DNA of 64,000 nt from a virus: IMG/VR virus record IMGVR_UViG_3300015371_000021, positions 1 through 64,000 of that record; one strand, given 5' to 3'. The first letter of the stretch is position 1. Every line of letters starts with the position of its first letter. Both the position numbers and the translations under genes were made by a program. Positions 14,597 to 21,871 of this stretch are shown piece by piece. The notes below the pieces were generated by a model. It searched no databases and was not told the DNA's origin. It saw nothing but the letters and a program-made list of their open reading frames with translations.

Positions 14597-14610
14597 GGGG
14601 ATATTTCCCC
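14597..14610. promoter_or_regulatory. operator-like near-palindrome GGGGATATTTCCCC
   Basis: It directly precedes TTGAAG, exactly as the 9725 site precedes TTGACT, and lies about 40 bases upstream of the leftward nuclease-primase operon. It is well placed to control both directions. Confidence 0.65.
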
Positions 14611-14640
14611 TTGAAGTGATGCGGACGATAGGCAAAAAAT
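14611..14640 (+). promoter_or_regulatory. weak rightward promoter
   Basis: TTGAAG (14611-14616) and AAAAAT (14635-14640) are spaced 18 bases. This would give a leader of about 210 bases ahead of the repressor gene. Weak matches; position next to the operator supports it. Confidence 0.35.
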
Positions 14641-14859
14641 ACCGGCCTCAAGCCGGGGGGCGGCATAGAAGCCGGTCAGGCAACTTTGGAGGAAACGCTT
14701 TTAATCAACTCAAGGCGGTAAGTCACATAACTGTCAGACTGGGAGGCCAACCTGTCAAGCCAAAAAAAGGTAGAGGGCTACGATTCGAAGGGAAACATCC
14801 CCGCTCAGCCGCGGCGTGGTGCGCGGCAGAAACAGCCCGAGCATTACAATTTGGAGGCG

Positions 14860-15252
14860 ATGTCGCCGATCGCGCGACAAATCTTTTATCTTGCGATGGC
14901 TACGGGCAGAACGCCCTATCAGCTTTCGCACGAAATCGGCGACAAATACGGGACCTATTTTCGCGACCTGTTCAACGGGACATTCAAAGAGCCACAGGCA
15001 GACAAGCTGCAGCTGATCGCGCGCGCGCTGGACTGTTCGGTGGAAGACCTACTTCCCAGCCTCACGGAGCAACCGCATCGCCTCAGAAATAGCCGCGCGA
15101 ACGACCCGTTCTTTACCCGCCCCAGTCAAACTACGCCAAAAGTCCAGCAACGCAGCCTCCTCGAGCTGCTCCGTCGCGCTCGGCGTATTTGGCGTCGTAC
15201 TGGGGTTCATTGGTCGATTGAACACGACCGGCTGAGAAGCAGAAGTTCTTGA
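14860..15252 (+). CDS. XRE-family repressor-like protein (130 aa)
   Basis: Residues 1-65 form the five-helix Cro/CI fold: RQIFYLAMATGRTPYQLSHEIG, then the recognition region and LFNGTF, and IARALDCSVEDLL. The remaining Arg/Ser-rich residues lie opposite a minus-strand frame and may not be conserved. ATG 14860 is very close (2 bases) to GGAGG, so the exact start is uncertain. It is a candidate binder of the GGGAWATTTCCC sites. Such a repressor hints at control of early genes or a temperate past, but no integrase is seen. Confidence 0.75.
   Translation: MSPIARQIFYLAMATGRTPYQLSHEIGDKYGTYFRDLFNGTFKEPQADKLQLIARALDCSVEDLLPSLTEQPHRLRNSRANDPFFTRPSQTTPKVQQRSLLELLRRARRIWRRTGVHWSIEHDRLRSRSS
15049..15210 (-). 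CDS. small protein antisense to the repressor C-terminus (53 aa)
   Basis: ATG 15210; the Thr/Pro/Ser-rich start is followed by a convincing helical stretch (LEEAALLDFWRSLTGAGKERVV). It lies entirely opposite the 3' part of the repressor gene. The protein-like composition contrasts with the Arg/Ser-rich reading of the plus strand here, so this may be the real coding strand over 15049-15210. Confidence 0.45.
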   Translation of the reverse strand: MNPSTTPNTPSATEQLEEAALLDFWRSLTGAGKERVVRAAISEAMRLLREAGK

Positions 15253-15278
15253 CACAGGGAAATTTCCCCGGTTATGAT
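15249..15278 (+). promoter_or_regulatory. strong rightward sigma70 promoter
   Basis: Perfect TTGACA (15249-15254), 18-base spacer, TATGAT (15273-15278). The spacer is occupied by a perfect palindrome. It is followed after 25 bases by ATG 15304 with an AGAGGAAAC ribosome-binding site. Confidence 0.8.
15257..15268. promoter_or_regulatory. operator: perfect palindrome GGGAAATTTCCC inside promoter spacer
   Basis: This 12-bp perfect palindrome lies between the -35 and -10 boxes, so a bound protein would block RNA polymerase. It is the third member of the GGGAWATTTCCC set, again in a divergent intergenic region (15210 left, 15304 right). Confidence 0.75.
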
Positions 15279-15303
15279 CGTCGCCAACAGAGGAAACATC
15301 ATC

Positions 15304-15663
15304 ATGCACAACGTCACCTGTATCGCGTGTGGCGCGCTGGTGGAAGAAGGAATCGTCAAGGATTGTATGGGCACGGGTCGCGTCGACCTTGACTGCCCTG
15401 GCCATCCAGATCAATGGGCGCTGCGTCATTTTATGGACCCGCACCGGGCCTACAATTTACGGAGCGCCGTCGATCGCATGGCGATACGCGCGGCGATCGA
15501 GCGGCGCATTCGGGCCTGCGGGCAGCATTTCGCCATCCTGCGTGAGGACGATGCCGATCGCATCGTGGTCGGTAGGCGGCGTCAGAGCTACCTCGCGGCA
15601 CTCGACGTGCTCGACCGCTACGAGCCGGTGCGCGTCAACTACGGCAGGACGCTGGAGCCATGA
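15304..15663 (+). CDS. hypothetical protein with N-terminal Cys pair (119 aa)
   Basis: ATG 15304 is chosen for its ribosome-binding site. The start (MHNVTCIACGALVEEGIVKDC) carries CxxC and further Cys and His residues like a small zinc ribbon. A basic helical domain (AAIERRIRACGQHFAILREDDADR) follows. It is the first gene of the operator-controlled rightward operon. Function unknown. Confidence 0.7.
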   Translation: MHNVTCIACGALVEEGIVKDCMGTGRVDLDCPGHPDQWALRHFMDPHRAYNLRSAVDRMAIRAAIERRIRACGQHFAILREDDADRIVVGRRRQSYLAALDVLDRYEPVRVNYGRTLEP

Positions 15664-15848
15664 GCTACGAAAGCGCGCACCAACTCGCCGACGAGTTGTT
15701 CGATTGGCTAATGGATAGTTCTGAGGGTGCGCCAGAGATCATGATGGCGATGACGCTGGTATTCGAAAGGCTGCTTCGGCGGTGCCCACCGCCGATGCAG
15801 AGAAAGACCCTCAAAACGCTGGAGGAGGTATTGGAGATGGAGCCGTGA
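15660..15848 (+). CDS. small acidic protein (62 aa)
   Basis: ATGA overlap with the previous gene. Helical, with Leu/Met-rich stretches (MMAMTLVFERLLRR). No family is recognised. Confidence 0.65.
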   Translation: MSYESAHQLADELFDWLMDSSEGAPEIMMAMTLVFERLLRRCPPPMQRKTLKTLEEVLEMEP

Positions 15849-16102
15849 GCGAGCCACTCTCCACGCAGTTGGAGGAGGCCAAGCGCCTCATAGTAGCGCT
15901 AGCTAAGTACGAGGGGCCGTTCCAGCGTAAACTGATGGTGCTGGCGCAGGCGTTTACCGCCTATGCAGCGCTGGCGCGGCGCTTAGAGGAGCGCAACGAG
16001 AGCTTGGAAATCAGCAACGCCATGCAATACCAGCCACCGGAATACGAACCACCGCGCCACCGTTGGTGGCAGATGGTTAGCGTGACAAGGAAAGACACAT
16101 GA
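15845..16102 (+). CDS. small helical protein (85 aa)
   Basis: GTG 15845 overlaps the previous stop (GTGA). The coiled-coil-like first 60 residues (LEEAKRLIVALAKYEGPFQ; ALARRLEERNESLEI) are followed by a Pro/Tyr-rich tail. No family is recognised. Confidence 0.65.
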   Translation: MSEPLSTQLEEAKRLIVALAKYEGPFQRKLMVLAQAFTAYAALARRLEERNESLEISNAMQYQPPEYEPPRHRWWQMVSVTRKDT

Positions 16103-16323
16103 CCCAAATTCCTCTCACCATCGACCTGGCAAACTGCAGCGAACACGAATTGCAGCTGATTGCCGATCGGCTACCGATGGCCAAGAAGGTGCCAGGCGTG
16201 GTCTGGGAGTTTCGCCCGCGCATCGCCCGGCCGTCGATGTTCAAGCGCTATCTCGAAGATCAGCAAAACGGTGCGGCGGCTGGTGCCGGTACAGAGCCAC
16301 CGGAAGGGCCAGCGGTGCAGTGA
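16099..16323 (+). CDS. small hypothetical protein (74 aa)
   Basis: ATGA overlap with the preceding gene. The N-terminus (LTIDLANCSEHELQLIADRL) is helical; the C-terminus is Gly/Ala/Pro-rich. No family is recognised. Confidence 0.65.
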   Translation: MTQIPLTIDLANCSEHELQLIADRLPMAKKVPGVVWEFRPRIARPSMFKRYLEDQQNGAAAGAGTEPPEGPAVQ

Positions 16324-16571
16324 ACACGAGCTACACCCTCGCGGAGATCGAGGCGCTACGTGGGCATCTGTATCACTACCTACGGTTCAGCCAATCGTAT
16401 TGGCTGGATGACGGTTGGACTAGGGCTATGTACGAACCTCCCGATGAGCTACTTGAAGACCAACTTCGCACCTACATGCTCGCGGGCATCAGACCAGAAG
16501 AAATGCAGCATAGATCGCAGGAAGCCTGCGATCGGTTTTTTGCGGCGGACCCCAAACGCGATGACCAATGA
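16320..16571 (+). CDS. small hypothetical protein (83 aa)
   Basis: GTG 16320 overlaps the previous stop. Aromatic-rich (LRGHLYHYLRFSQSYWLDDGW), then acidic helices. No family is recognised. Confidence 0.65.
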   Translation: MNTSYTLAEIEALRGHLYHYLRFSQSYWLDDGWTRAMYEPPDELLEDQLRTYMLAGIRPEEMQHRSQEACDRFFAADPKRDDQ

Positions 16572-16677
16572 CCCTGATCCGCGGCCCAACCTCCTACTGG
16601 GCAACGACACTGTCATGAAGCGGTGCGCACGCCGCAGGTCCCGGATGTGCCACGGATCGGGCCGGGACCACTACTAA
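16561..16677 (+). CDS. possible 38-residue basic peptide
   Basis: ATG 16561 lies inside the end of the previous gene. The product ends in a Cys/Arg/Gly-rich cluster (CARRRSRMCHGSG). There is no ribosome-binding site, so this is weakly supported. Confidence 0.3.
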   Translation: MTNDPDPRPNLLLGNDTVMKRCARRRSRMCHGSGRDHY

Positions 16678-16735
16678 GGCGCAAGCCCCATAAGAAACTG
16701 AGGGAACACCACCCTTTACTGAACCGAGGAAACAA

Positions 16736-17677
16736 ATGACTGCGCGTACATGGCTTGGCGGACGCGGCAATAATGCCAACGACGCTCGCGACTGGTCACC
16801 TGGCGGGGCGCCGCAGCCCGGCGACACTCTGACAATGAACCGCGGCACGATCAACATCGGCGCCGACAACCCGTTAGGAAGCGACTGGCTAACGGTCACC
16901 GGCAACGCGACACTCAATCTACGCGGCACCACCGGCGATCACTTGAATTTCACCGGCCGCTATGGGCCGGGAAACACGCCGATTAAGGATACCGTTAACC
17001 TAATTAACTCTGACGCGTGGATTACCGGCCATCAGGCCAACGTTACGGTCCGCACGTCGGGCAACAGTCATCTATTCTTGTACCCTGACGTGCCGCGCGG
17101 TTCAGGACTGACCGCGACGATCAAGAATAGCGGGGTGCTGGACGCAAGCTTTAGCGGCTACATGAGCTACCGGATCGACGGTGGCACATTCCAAAACGAG
17201 GGGAGCGGCGGGGGCTTTGATGGCACCACCGCGGTGATCAATGCCGACGTGGTCGGCACCGGCTCATGGCTGGAAACGCCGGATCACGCGTCGTACGGCA
17301 AGCTTGAGTTCATGCAGTCAGTCAGCGCGGGGCAGACCGTGCAGATGATCAATGGCGCAGCCGGCGGCTACAGTTTGCTGCAAATCGACCAGCCGGGACG
17401 GTTCGCCGGGGAGATCAAGTTTAACACATATATGGGGGTAATTGATCTGCCGAAGCTCGCAGCGGATAGCTACTCGTATGACGCGGCGGCAGGAGCTTTG
17501 GATTTCTGGCACGGCAACACGTTGCTCGCGGCTCTGCGATTTTCCACCGCCGAAAATTACACGGTGGCGAAAGGCACATCCACCGGAGGCGCGGGGGTGG
17601 AAATCTTTTCGACCGACACGGGGTGGCGCATCCCGCACGGTGCGCTGTTGGATACGCATTACGTGCCTACCGCATAG
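16736..17677 (+). CDS. beta-rich surface/adhesin-like protein (313 aa)
   Basis: The start (TWLGGRGNNANDARDWSPGGAPQPGDTL) and end (QTVQMINGAAGGYSLLQIDQPGRF, then IDLPKLAADSYSYDA) resemble repeat units of large alphaproteobacterial adhesin or autotransporter proteins: parallel beta strands rich in Asn, Gly and Thr. It has no signal peptide, lies on the rightward (early-type) strand, and is flanked by tiny membrane genes. It could be a captured fragment of a host surface protein used for decoy, immunity or attachment. GAGGAAACAA precedes ATG 16736. Function uncertain. Confidence 0.65.
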   Translation: MTARTWLGGRGNNANDARDWSPGGAPQPGDTLTMNRGTINIGADNPLGSDWLTVTGNATLNLRGTTGDHLNFTGRYGPGNTPIKDTVNLINSDAWITGHQANVTVRTSGNSHLFLYPDVPRGSGLTATIKNSGVLDASFSGYMSYRIDGGTFQNEGSGGGFDGTTAVINADVVGTGSWLETPDHASYGKLEFMQSVSAGQTVQMINGAAGGYSLLQIDQPGRFAGEIKFNTYMGVIDLPKLAADSYSYDAAAGALDFWHGNTLLAALRFSTAENYTVAKGTSTGGAGVEIFSTDTGWRIPHGALLDTHYVPTA

Positions 17678-17687
17678 GGAGATGGCG

Positions 17688-17870
17688 ATGGGATGGGTGT
17701 TCTTGATGGTCTGTCAGATGGGCACCGCGGTGTGTGTGCCTATCTGGTACGGCAATCACGTGCATCAGTTCTCATCGCTGACCTTATGTGCCCAGGCGGC
17801 AGCGTTGCTCACGCCCTCACCGGGGTTTGTGCTGCGCTGCCAGCCGGTGGCGATGGAGGTGGGGCGGTGA
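17688..17870 (+). CDS. small membrane protein (60 aa)
   Basis: ATG 17688 is preceded by AGGGAG six bases upstream (in-frame ATG 17682 is the alternative). Hydrophobic, with several Cys. It is the first of three consecutive small membrane genes joined by GTGA overlaps. Confidence 0.6.
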   Translation: MGWVFLMVCQMGTAVCVPIWYGNHVHQFSSLTLCAQAAALLTPSPGFVLRCQPVAMEVGR

Positions 17871-18016
17871 AGATGATCAGTCCCATCATAGTCGCTACTG
17901 GCGTCGGTTTATTCGCCTTCTCGAATGGCGGACTGTGGGCTCTCGTGCTCGCTGGTGGCTCATTCTTCATCGGCATGGGACAGGGGATGTTTATGGCGAT
18001 GCAGGTGGGGCGGTGA
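17867..18016 (+). CDS. small membrane protein (49 aa)
   Basis: GTG 17867 overlaps the previous stop. Two hydrophobic segments (IIVATGVGLFAF; WALVLAGGSFFIGMG). Function unknown. Confidence 0.6.
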   Translation: MKMISPIIVATGVGLFAFSNGGLWALVLAGGSFFIGMGQGMFMAMQVGR

Positions 18017-18120
18017 GCCCCGCTAGACGTCAGCGCTGCCGGCGTGTCACGCTTTACTTCATCGAATACGTGCTGCTGGTCGGCGGTGGTGCGCTGGCCG
18101 TGCTGGTGTGGAGATTGTAA
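18013..18120 (+). CDS. single-span membrane peptide (35 aa)
   Basis: GTG 18013 overlaps the previous stop. A basic N-terminus (ARRQRCRRV) precedes one helix (YVLLVGGGALAVLVW), a positive-inside anchor arrangement. Its stop overlaps the next ATG (TAATG). Confidence 0.55.
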   Translation: MSPARRQRCRRVTLYFIEYVLLVGGGALAVLVWRL

Positions 18121-18674
18121 TGACGCGTTTTTACGAAACAAGTTTCGGTAGCACGGTAATCAACCTGGAGTTGGTTAGAAAAATCATCGTGAGGCGCATA
18201 AAGCGCCAGAACGATAGGGGAACGATCGCAACATTCTACGGCCCAGACGGTGATGTGATCGGTGAGGATGAGAGGTGGGGCAAGAGCAGCGAGCAACGAT
18301 TTGATGACCTGACCGCACCGCTTATTCCCGCCGTCGCCGGCCAGGAAGTATTACTTCTCGTGCCGAATGTGCTTTATAGCGTTAAGCCAACAGATATTAT
18401 CGTTGAACGCTATGCCGTCGTGGCCTGGCGCATTGAACAGTTTAGCAATGCCCACCCCTATGCTGTTCCAATCGTTGCGTGCGATGTTGGTGATGACCCA
18501 ACTTTTCTGACCCGTCGTCCAGACGGCTGGTATCAAGAGACGGGATTTCAGGGCGAAAGTTGGGAAACCCTCGATGCCGCCAAAGCGAGTGCCCTGGAAA
18601 GGGCACAGGATATCCACGAGCAATACGTTAGCCAAATGAAAGAAAAGAATGAAAGCGCTACTGGAAGAACTTGA
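18120..18674 (+). CDS. hypothetical protein (184 aa)
   Basis: ATG 18120 overlaps the previous TAA. Soluble alpha/beta protein; the first half is beta-rich (STVINLELVRKIIVRRIK; IATFYGPDGDVIGEDERWG), the C-terminal helix is amphipathic (AKASALERAQDIHEQYVSQM). No family is recognised. GC is slightly lower than in its neighbours. Confidence 0.7.
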   Translation: MTRFYETSFGSTVINLELVRKIIVRRIKRQNDRGTIATFYGPDGDVIGEDERWGKSSEQRFDDLTAPLIPAVAGQEVLLLVPNVLYSVKPTDIIVERYAVVAWRIEQFSNAHPYAVPIVACDVGDDPTFLTRRPDGWYQETGFQGESWETLDAAKASALERAQDIHEQYVSQMKEKNESATGRT

Positions 18675-18855
18675 GGCCAACGTCTTGCGCGGCGAGCAGA
18701 TATCTGCCAAGGCGCCGTTGCGGCAATTGTCTGACACCTTGGAAGAAGCGGCGCGCGATCTTGACAGCGGAGGATACCGCCTACAACGAGACGAGAAGCG
18801 CCGGTTAGCGATGCTGTGCGCGACTATGGCCTTGCGGTATATACGCAAGTTGTAG
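18649..18855 (+). CDS. small helical protein (68 aa)
   Basis: ATG 18649 lies within the end of the previous gene (26-base overlap). All-helical and charged (LLEELEANVLRGEQIS; TLEEAARDLDSGG). No family is recognised. Confidence 0.65.
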   Translation: MKALLEELEANVLRGEQISAKAPLRQLSDTLEEAARDLDSGGYRLQRDEKRRLAMLCATMALRYIRKL

Positions 18856-18894
18856 CGAAGGGGAGTTGTGCGCGGGCCTCACGTCTAACAGCGC

Positions 18895-18915
18895 ACATGC
18901 GACATGCGACATGCG
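18895..18915. repeat. three tandem ACATGCG units
   Basis: Three exact 7-bp units lie 17 bases upstream of the SSB-like start and include no gene. They may be a small protein-binding array or a slippage product. Confidence 0.8.
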
Positions 18916-18932
18916 ACAGAAGGAATATAGAC

Positions 18933-19559
18933 ATGGCGTTTGGTCTGATTACTCAACAGCGCTCTAGTGGCGACTTTGCCGATATCGTCAAATACGATGC
19001 GAATGCAGGGAGATTGTTCAGGGTCGACTATGACCCGGCGCTGCGTGAGAAAGAGAGTATTGATATCACGTCACCACCACCTCGGTTTGCCATCGACTTC
19101 GGTTCCCTCGAAATCGGTTTTGTGCATTTTTCGGCTAACGGTCCTGACTTTCTAATGGTACCGGAGGGCTCACCGCCGCCGAAACAGCCGGAAGACGTCG
19201 ATGATAAGGGTCGGCTGAAATATCAAGAGGCGTTTCGAGTCAAGCTGTTTGGTCGGGTGCTTAATGGATTACGGGAGTGGTCGTCGGCTGCTCGCTCGGT
19301 AGTGGATGTTGTCGAGCACATGTATAATGACTACCGCGTCGCTCCAGAGGCGAGAGAAGGTAAGATACCGATCGTCGAGCTGACCAAGACTGTGCCCATT
19401 AACTACGGCTCGCGCACGGTATATGCGCCGCATTTCACTATTGTCGGCTGGACCGCGCGCACGAGTGAGTTTGGTAGGCGCACAGTGCCGGCTCCGGCCG
19501 CCCCCAAGCCGCCTGCCAATGGTGGTGTGGACGCCTTGGAAGACGAAATCCCGTTTTGA
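18933..19559 (+). CDS. single-stranded-DNA-binding-like protein (208 aa)
   Basis: The C-terminus is Pro/Gly-rich and ends DALEDEIPF, nearly the DDDIPF tip by which SSB proteins recruit partners. The body is beta-rich with a FAIDFGSLEIGFVHF strand pair and ends with strands before the linker (APHFTIVGWTARTSEFG). This suits an OB-fold phage SSB, though the fold itself cannot be proved here. GAAGGAATATAGAC precedes ATG 18933. It would protect single strands during replication by the TOPRIM primase-helicase. Confidence 0.65.
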   Translation: MAFGLITQQRSSGDFADIVKYDANAGRLFRVDYDPALREKESIDITSPPPRFAIDFGSLEIGFVHFSANGPDFLMVPEGSPPPKQPEDVDDKGRLKYQEAFRVKLFGRVLNGLREWSSAARSVVDVVEHMYNDYRVAPEAREGKIPIVELTKTVPINYGSRTVYAPHFTIVGWTARTSEFGRRTVPAPAAPKPPANGGVDALEDEIPF

Positions 19560-19569
19560 GGGCACAAAG

Positions 19570-19598
19570 CCCCCGTCAGCATTCGTCGCTGGCGGGGG
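19570..19598 (+). terminator. GC-rich hairpin after the SSB-like gene
   Basis: CCCCCGTCAGC, a 7-base loop, then GCTGGCGGGGG pair with one G-T wobble, 10 bases after the stop codon. No U-run follows, so it may be a partial or Rho-assisted terminator, or mRNA protection. Confidence 0.4.
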
Positions 19599-19611
19599 TG
19601 TGGAGGGACAA

Positions 19612-20208
19612 ATGAGCGATCGTGTGGCGACTCAAGGCGCGAGCTGGCGGCAGCGTGAAATTATCGAACATCTTAAGGGCGGATTTACCATCGACTTCGA
19701 CGGCAGTAAATCGATCGAAGATGCGCGCGTGGTTGCTGGCCTAATCCACCGTCGCTGGCCTGAAGTATCCCATCATCTGATAGAGTTGGAAAACACTGCG
19801 CGGTGGCTGGCGCGGCTGTCAGCGGAATTGGACAAGTGCGAAAGCGCGGCGCAGGTCGATGCGCTCCATGCGCGCGACACTGTGCAGGAGATGTTCAGCA
19901 GCAGGCCAGACGTGGCACACGATATGGAGGAGCTGTTCGAGCGTGCTCGTGCGCGGGTGGGCTACGTGGCGGCCGTTCAGGAAAAAAAGAAGAAGACGAT
20001 CCGCATCATTTTTCCTCGCGATCCGCCAACCTTCGTTTCTGCTCTTGCGGCTTGGGATGCTGAGACACGCGATGCGATCGGCGATAGCGACGAGTGCAAA
20101 GAGTGGCTGAAGACCTTGTCCGACGAGGACTACAAATACATTCAGCAGGCGGTTGCCGACCATGTCGCATTCCATAAGGCGCGACTCAAAGAGCCGGTGG
20201 GTAAGTAA
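19612..20208 (+). CDS. hypothetical protein (198 aa)
   Basis: A GGAGGGACAA ribosome-binding site precedes ATG 19612. Largely helical and charged, with a basic KKKKTIRIIF patch at about residue 125 and acidic helices after it. It lies between the SSB-like and winged-helix genes, so a recombination or replication accessory role is possible. No family is recognised. Confidence 0.7.
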   Translation: MSDRVATQGASWRQREIIEHLKGGFTIDFDGSKSIEDARVVAGLIHRRWPEVSHHLIELENTARWLARLSAELDKCESAAQVDALHARDTVQEMFSSRPDVAHDMEELFERARARVGYVAAVQEKKKKTIRIIFPRDPPTFVSALAAWDAETRDAIGDSDECKEWLKTLSDEDYKYIQQAVADHVAFHKARLKEPVGK

Positions 20209-20243
20209 ACAGGGACTTTGAACCAACAAGAAGGGAGCGAAAA

Positions 20244-20840
20244 ATGAGTACTATAGTTGTATTGGGTGGAACGCGCAGCAAGCTGGAGCTGGTGGTCGAT
20301 TTGCCGGCCTCGCCGCAAGGCACGTGGCTCGACATCGTGCAGGCGGCTGACGGGCGGTGTTTGTGCGTCGGTAAGGTGCCGCAGGAGAAGAAGCCGCCGG
20401 TATTTGTTCCGTTTGAGAAAAAGCCTGACCAGTTTGAGATGGACGGCACTCGGGTCATTCGGGCAAATAAACAACCGGACGACCATGGAGTTCCGGTGGC
20501 AGCAACGGGCACACCATTAGCTCGCGTCCACGACTTCGGACTCAAGGCGGCGCAAGCGCCGGCGGTTAGGACGGCTCCGCCACCGCCAGCCGCCGCCACA
20601 AATGGCGCTGGTCGCGCCAAGCATAGGCGCTACGCAGCCGGCGAGCATCCGCTAGACAAGAAAGCGCTGGCGTTCATGCGCAAAAAGCCGGTAACGGCTG
20701 ACGAGATCGCCAAACATCTTGGTTTAGAGGGTAAGGAAAAGCATAGATACACCTACCGCATCGTGCGCACTTTGGTGCCGTACAAGCTGGTCGGCTCGCG
20801 CGCCAGGGGTAACGAGACGGTGTATTTCGCGAGAGCGTGA
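20244..20840 (+). CDS. protein with C-terminal winged-helix-like domain (198 aa)
   Basis: Beta-rich N-terminus (STIVVLGGTRSKLELVVDL), Pro/Ala linker, then about 65 residues resembling a winged helix (ALAFMRKKPVTADEIAKHLG, then YRIVRTLVPYKLV and ETVYFARA). DNA-binding regulator or replication accessory is likely; exact role unknown. AAGGGAGCGAAAA precedes ATG 20244. Confidence 0.6.
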   Translation: MSTIVVLGGTRSKLELVVDLPASPQGTWLDIVQAADGRCLCVGKVPQEKKPPVFVPFEKKPDQFEMDGTRVIRANKQPDDHGVPVAATGTPLARVHDFGLKAAQAPAVRTAPPPPAAATNGAGRAKHRRYAAGEHPLDKKALAFMRKKPVTADEIAKHLGLEGKEKHRYTYRIVRTLVPYKLVGSRARGNETVYFARA

Positions 20841-20864
20841 CACCGCCATCCGAGAGGGTATGAC

Positions 20865-21674
20865 ATGGAATTCTGGCCTTACAAACTCCGCGCCGGACAT
20901 ACCCGCAATCCGGCGGGTGGTGCTTGCGCCATGGCAGCGGTCAACTGGCTGGTACACGGCAAGCACAGCGATCGGCCGAAATGCGCCTGCCCGGTTGTCG
21001 GTCGCTTCGTCATGGCCGGTAACGACGCGATGGATGACGACGATCGGCAGCGCCTGTTGCCGTATCTGCACCGGATTGCTGGCAGCCGCAGCCCCGAGTA
21101 CGCCCAGTCGCGGGCAGCCATCATCGTGAGCGCTGCACTGCGGATTTGGGCGCCGAAATGGCTGGATGATGCCGGGCTACCGATTCCCGCACGTCAGCTG
21201 CGCGAGTTGCCTGACCACGTGAGCGCCCAAGAAGCCTTCGAGGTCGCGAGGCAGGCTGAGCGTATAGCGCTGAAAAAGGCTATGCGGACGAATACGACAG
21301 CGGAAAGAAAGTTTGGATCGTTGCAGGGTTTCTTAATGAAGACCCTGCAGACAGCTAAGGCAGAGAGGGCCGCCAACGTGGCACGGGGGGCTGGAGAGGC
21401 GATAGTGCTTCTGTCGCAGGTAGAGAATGCAAGCCGGGTGTTGCCCTGGTCGTTGTCACGCTGGCCAGCAGCGCAGGCGATATTGCTGTCGGCGGTGAAT
21501 GAGGCGGTTATGGCGTTGCGTGCGCCGCGGAACTGCTGGGACGATTACTTCGTGGTCCTAGACGACGTGCTCAATGCCGGGCCGCAGGGCGAGCCATGGA
21601 GCGCTGACTTTATCGACCATGGGACGGCGGCGTATCGCGCTAAGGGCGGCAAGGCGGTGCTGACGGAGGCGTAG
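20865..21674 (+). CDS. CAMxAVNWL-family protein, copy 2 (269 aa)
   Basis: Paralogue of the 6124 gene. Shared blocks are NPAGGACAMAAVNWLVHGKH, CACPV, GNDAMDDDDRQRLLPYLHRI, AGSRS and LNAGPQGEPWSADF. DNA identity has eroded at synonymous sites, so the duplication or joint acquisition is old. The middle is an ordinary helical domain (KTLQTAKAERAANVARGAGEA) in place of the low-complexity run of copy 1, which makes this copy the likelier full-function form. The N-terminal motif resembles proteins found in actinobacteria and their phages; function is not known to me. Confidence 0.75.
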   Translation: MEFWPYKLRAGHTRNPAGGACAMAAVNWLVHGKHSDRPKCACPVVGRFVMAGNDAMDDDDRQRLLPYLHRIAGSRSPEYAQSRAAIIVSAALRIWAPKWLDDAGLPIPARQLRELPDHVSAQEAFEVARQAERIALKKAMRTNTTAERKFGSLQGFLMKTLQTAKAERAANVARGAGEAIVLLSQVENASRVLPWSLSRWPAAQAILLSAVNEAVMALRAPRNCWDDYFVVLDDVLNAGPQGEPWSADFIDHGTAAYRAKGGKAVLTEA

Positions 21675-21676
21675 GC

Positions 21677-21871
21677 ATGTGGCCGCGCTGGATGCAGAAG
21701 TCTTTCCTGCTGACCGCGGGGGCGTTGTATCTCTCGTTATGGGTGTTCTGGTGGTGGGTGATGGTAATCCTGTCACTCATCGCCTTCCCAATCGTTCTCC
21801 TTTGCGCGGTGCAGGACGTGCGTCGCCAGCTGGAGGACGAGGCACGACGGGGGGTCAGGGGGCCGGGCTAG
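21677..21871 (+). CDS. small membrane protein (64 aa)
   Basis: ATG 21677 is two bases after the previous stop. A Trp-rich hydrophobic core (LSLWVFWWWVMVILSLIAFPIVLL) is followed by a charged tail. It converges with the holin-like gene (4-base overlap). It could belong to the lysis or exclusion functions. Confidence 0.6.
   Translation: MWPRWMQKSFLLTAGALYLSLWVFWWWVMVILSLIAFPIVLLCAVQDVRRQLEDEARRGVRGPG

Larger units (their letters stand above)
14557..14859. other. divergent intergenic region upstream of the repressor
   Basis: About 300 bases between the nuclease start and the XRE gene. It holds the operator at 14597-14610, a weak TTGAAG promoter, and a rightward leader with two ribosome-binding-like GGAGG patches. 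Frames can be read across it, but none starts with a good signal. I call no gene here. Confidence 0.5.

Noticed and set aside
14532-15092. Plus-strand frame of 186 residues across the repressor region
   Set aside because: Starts inside the nuclease gene, lacks a ribosome-binding site and turns into an out-of-frame reading of the repressor.
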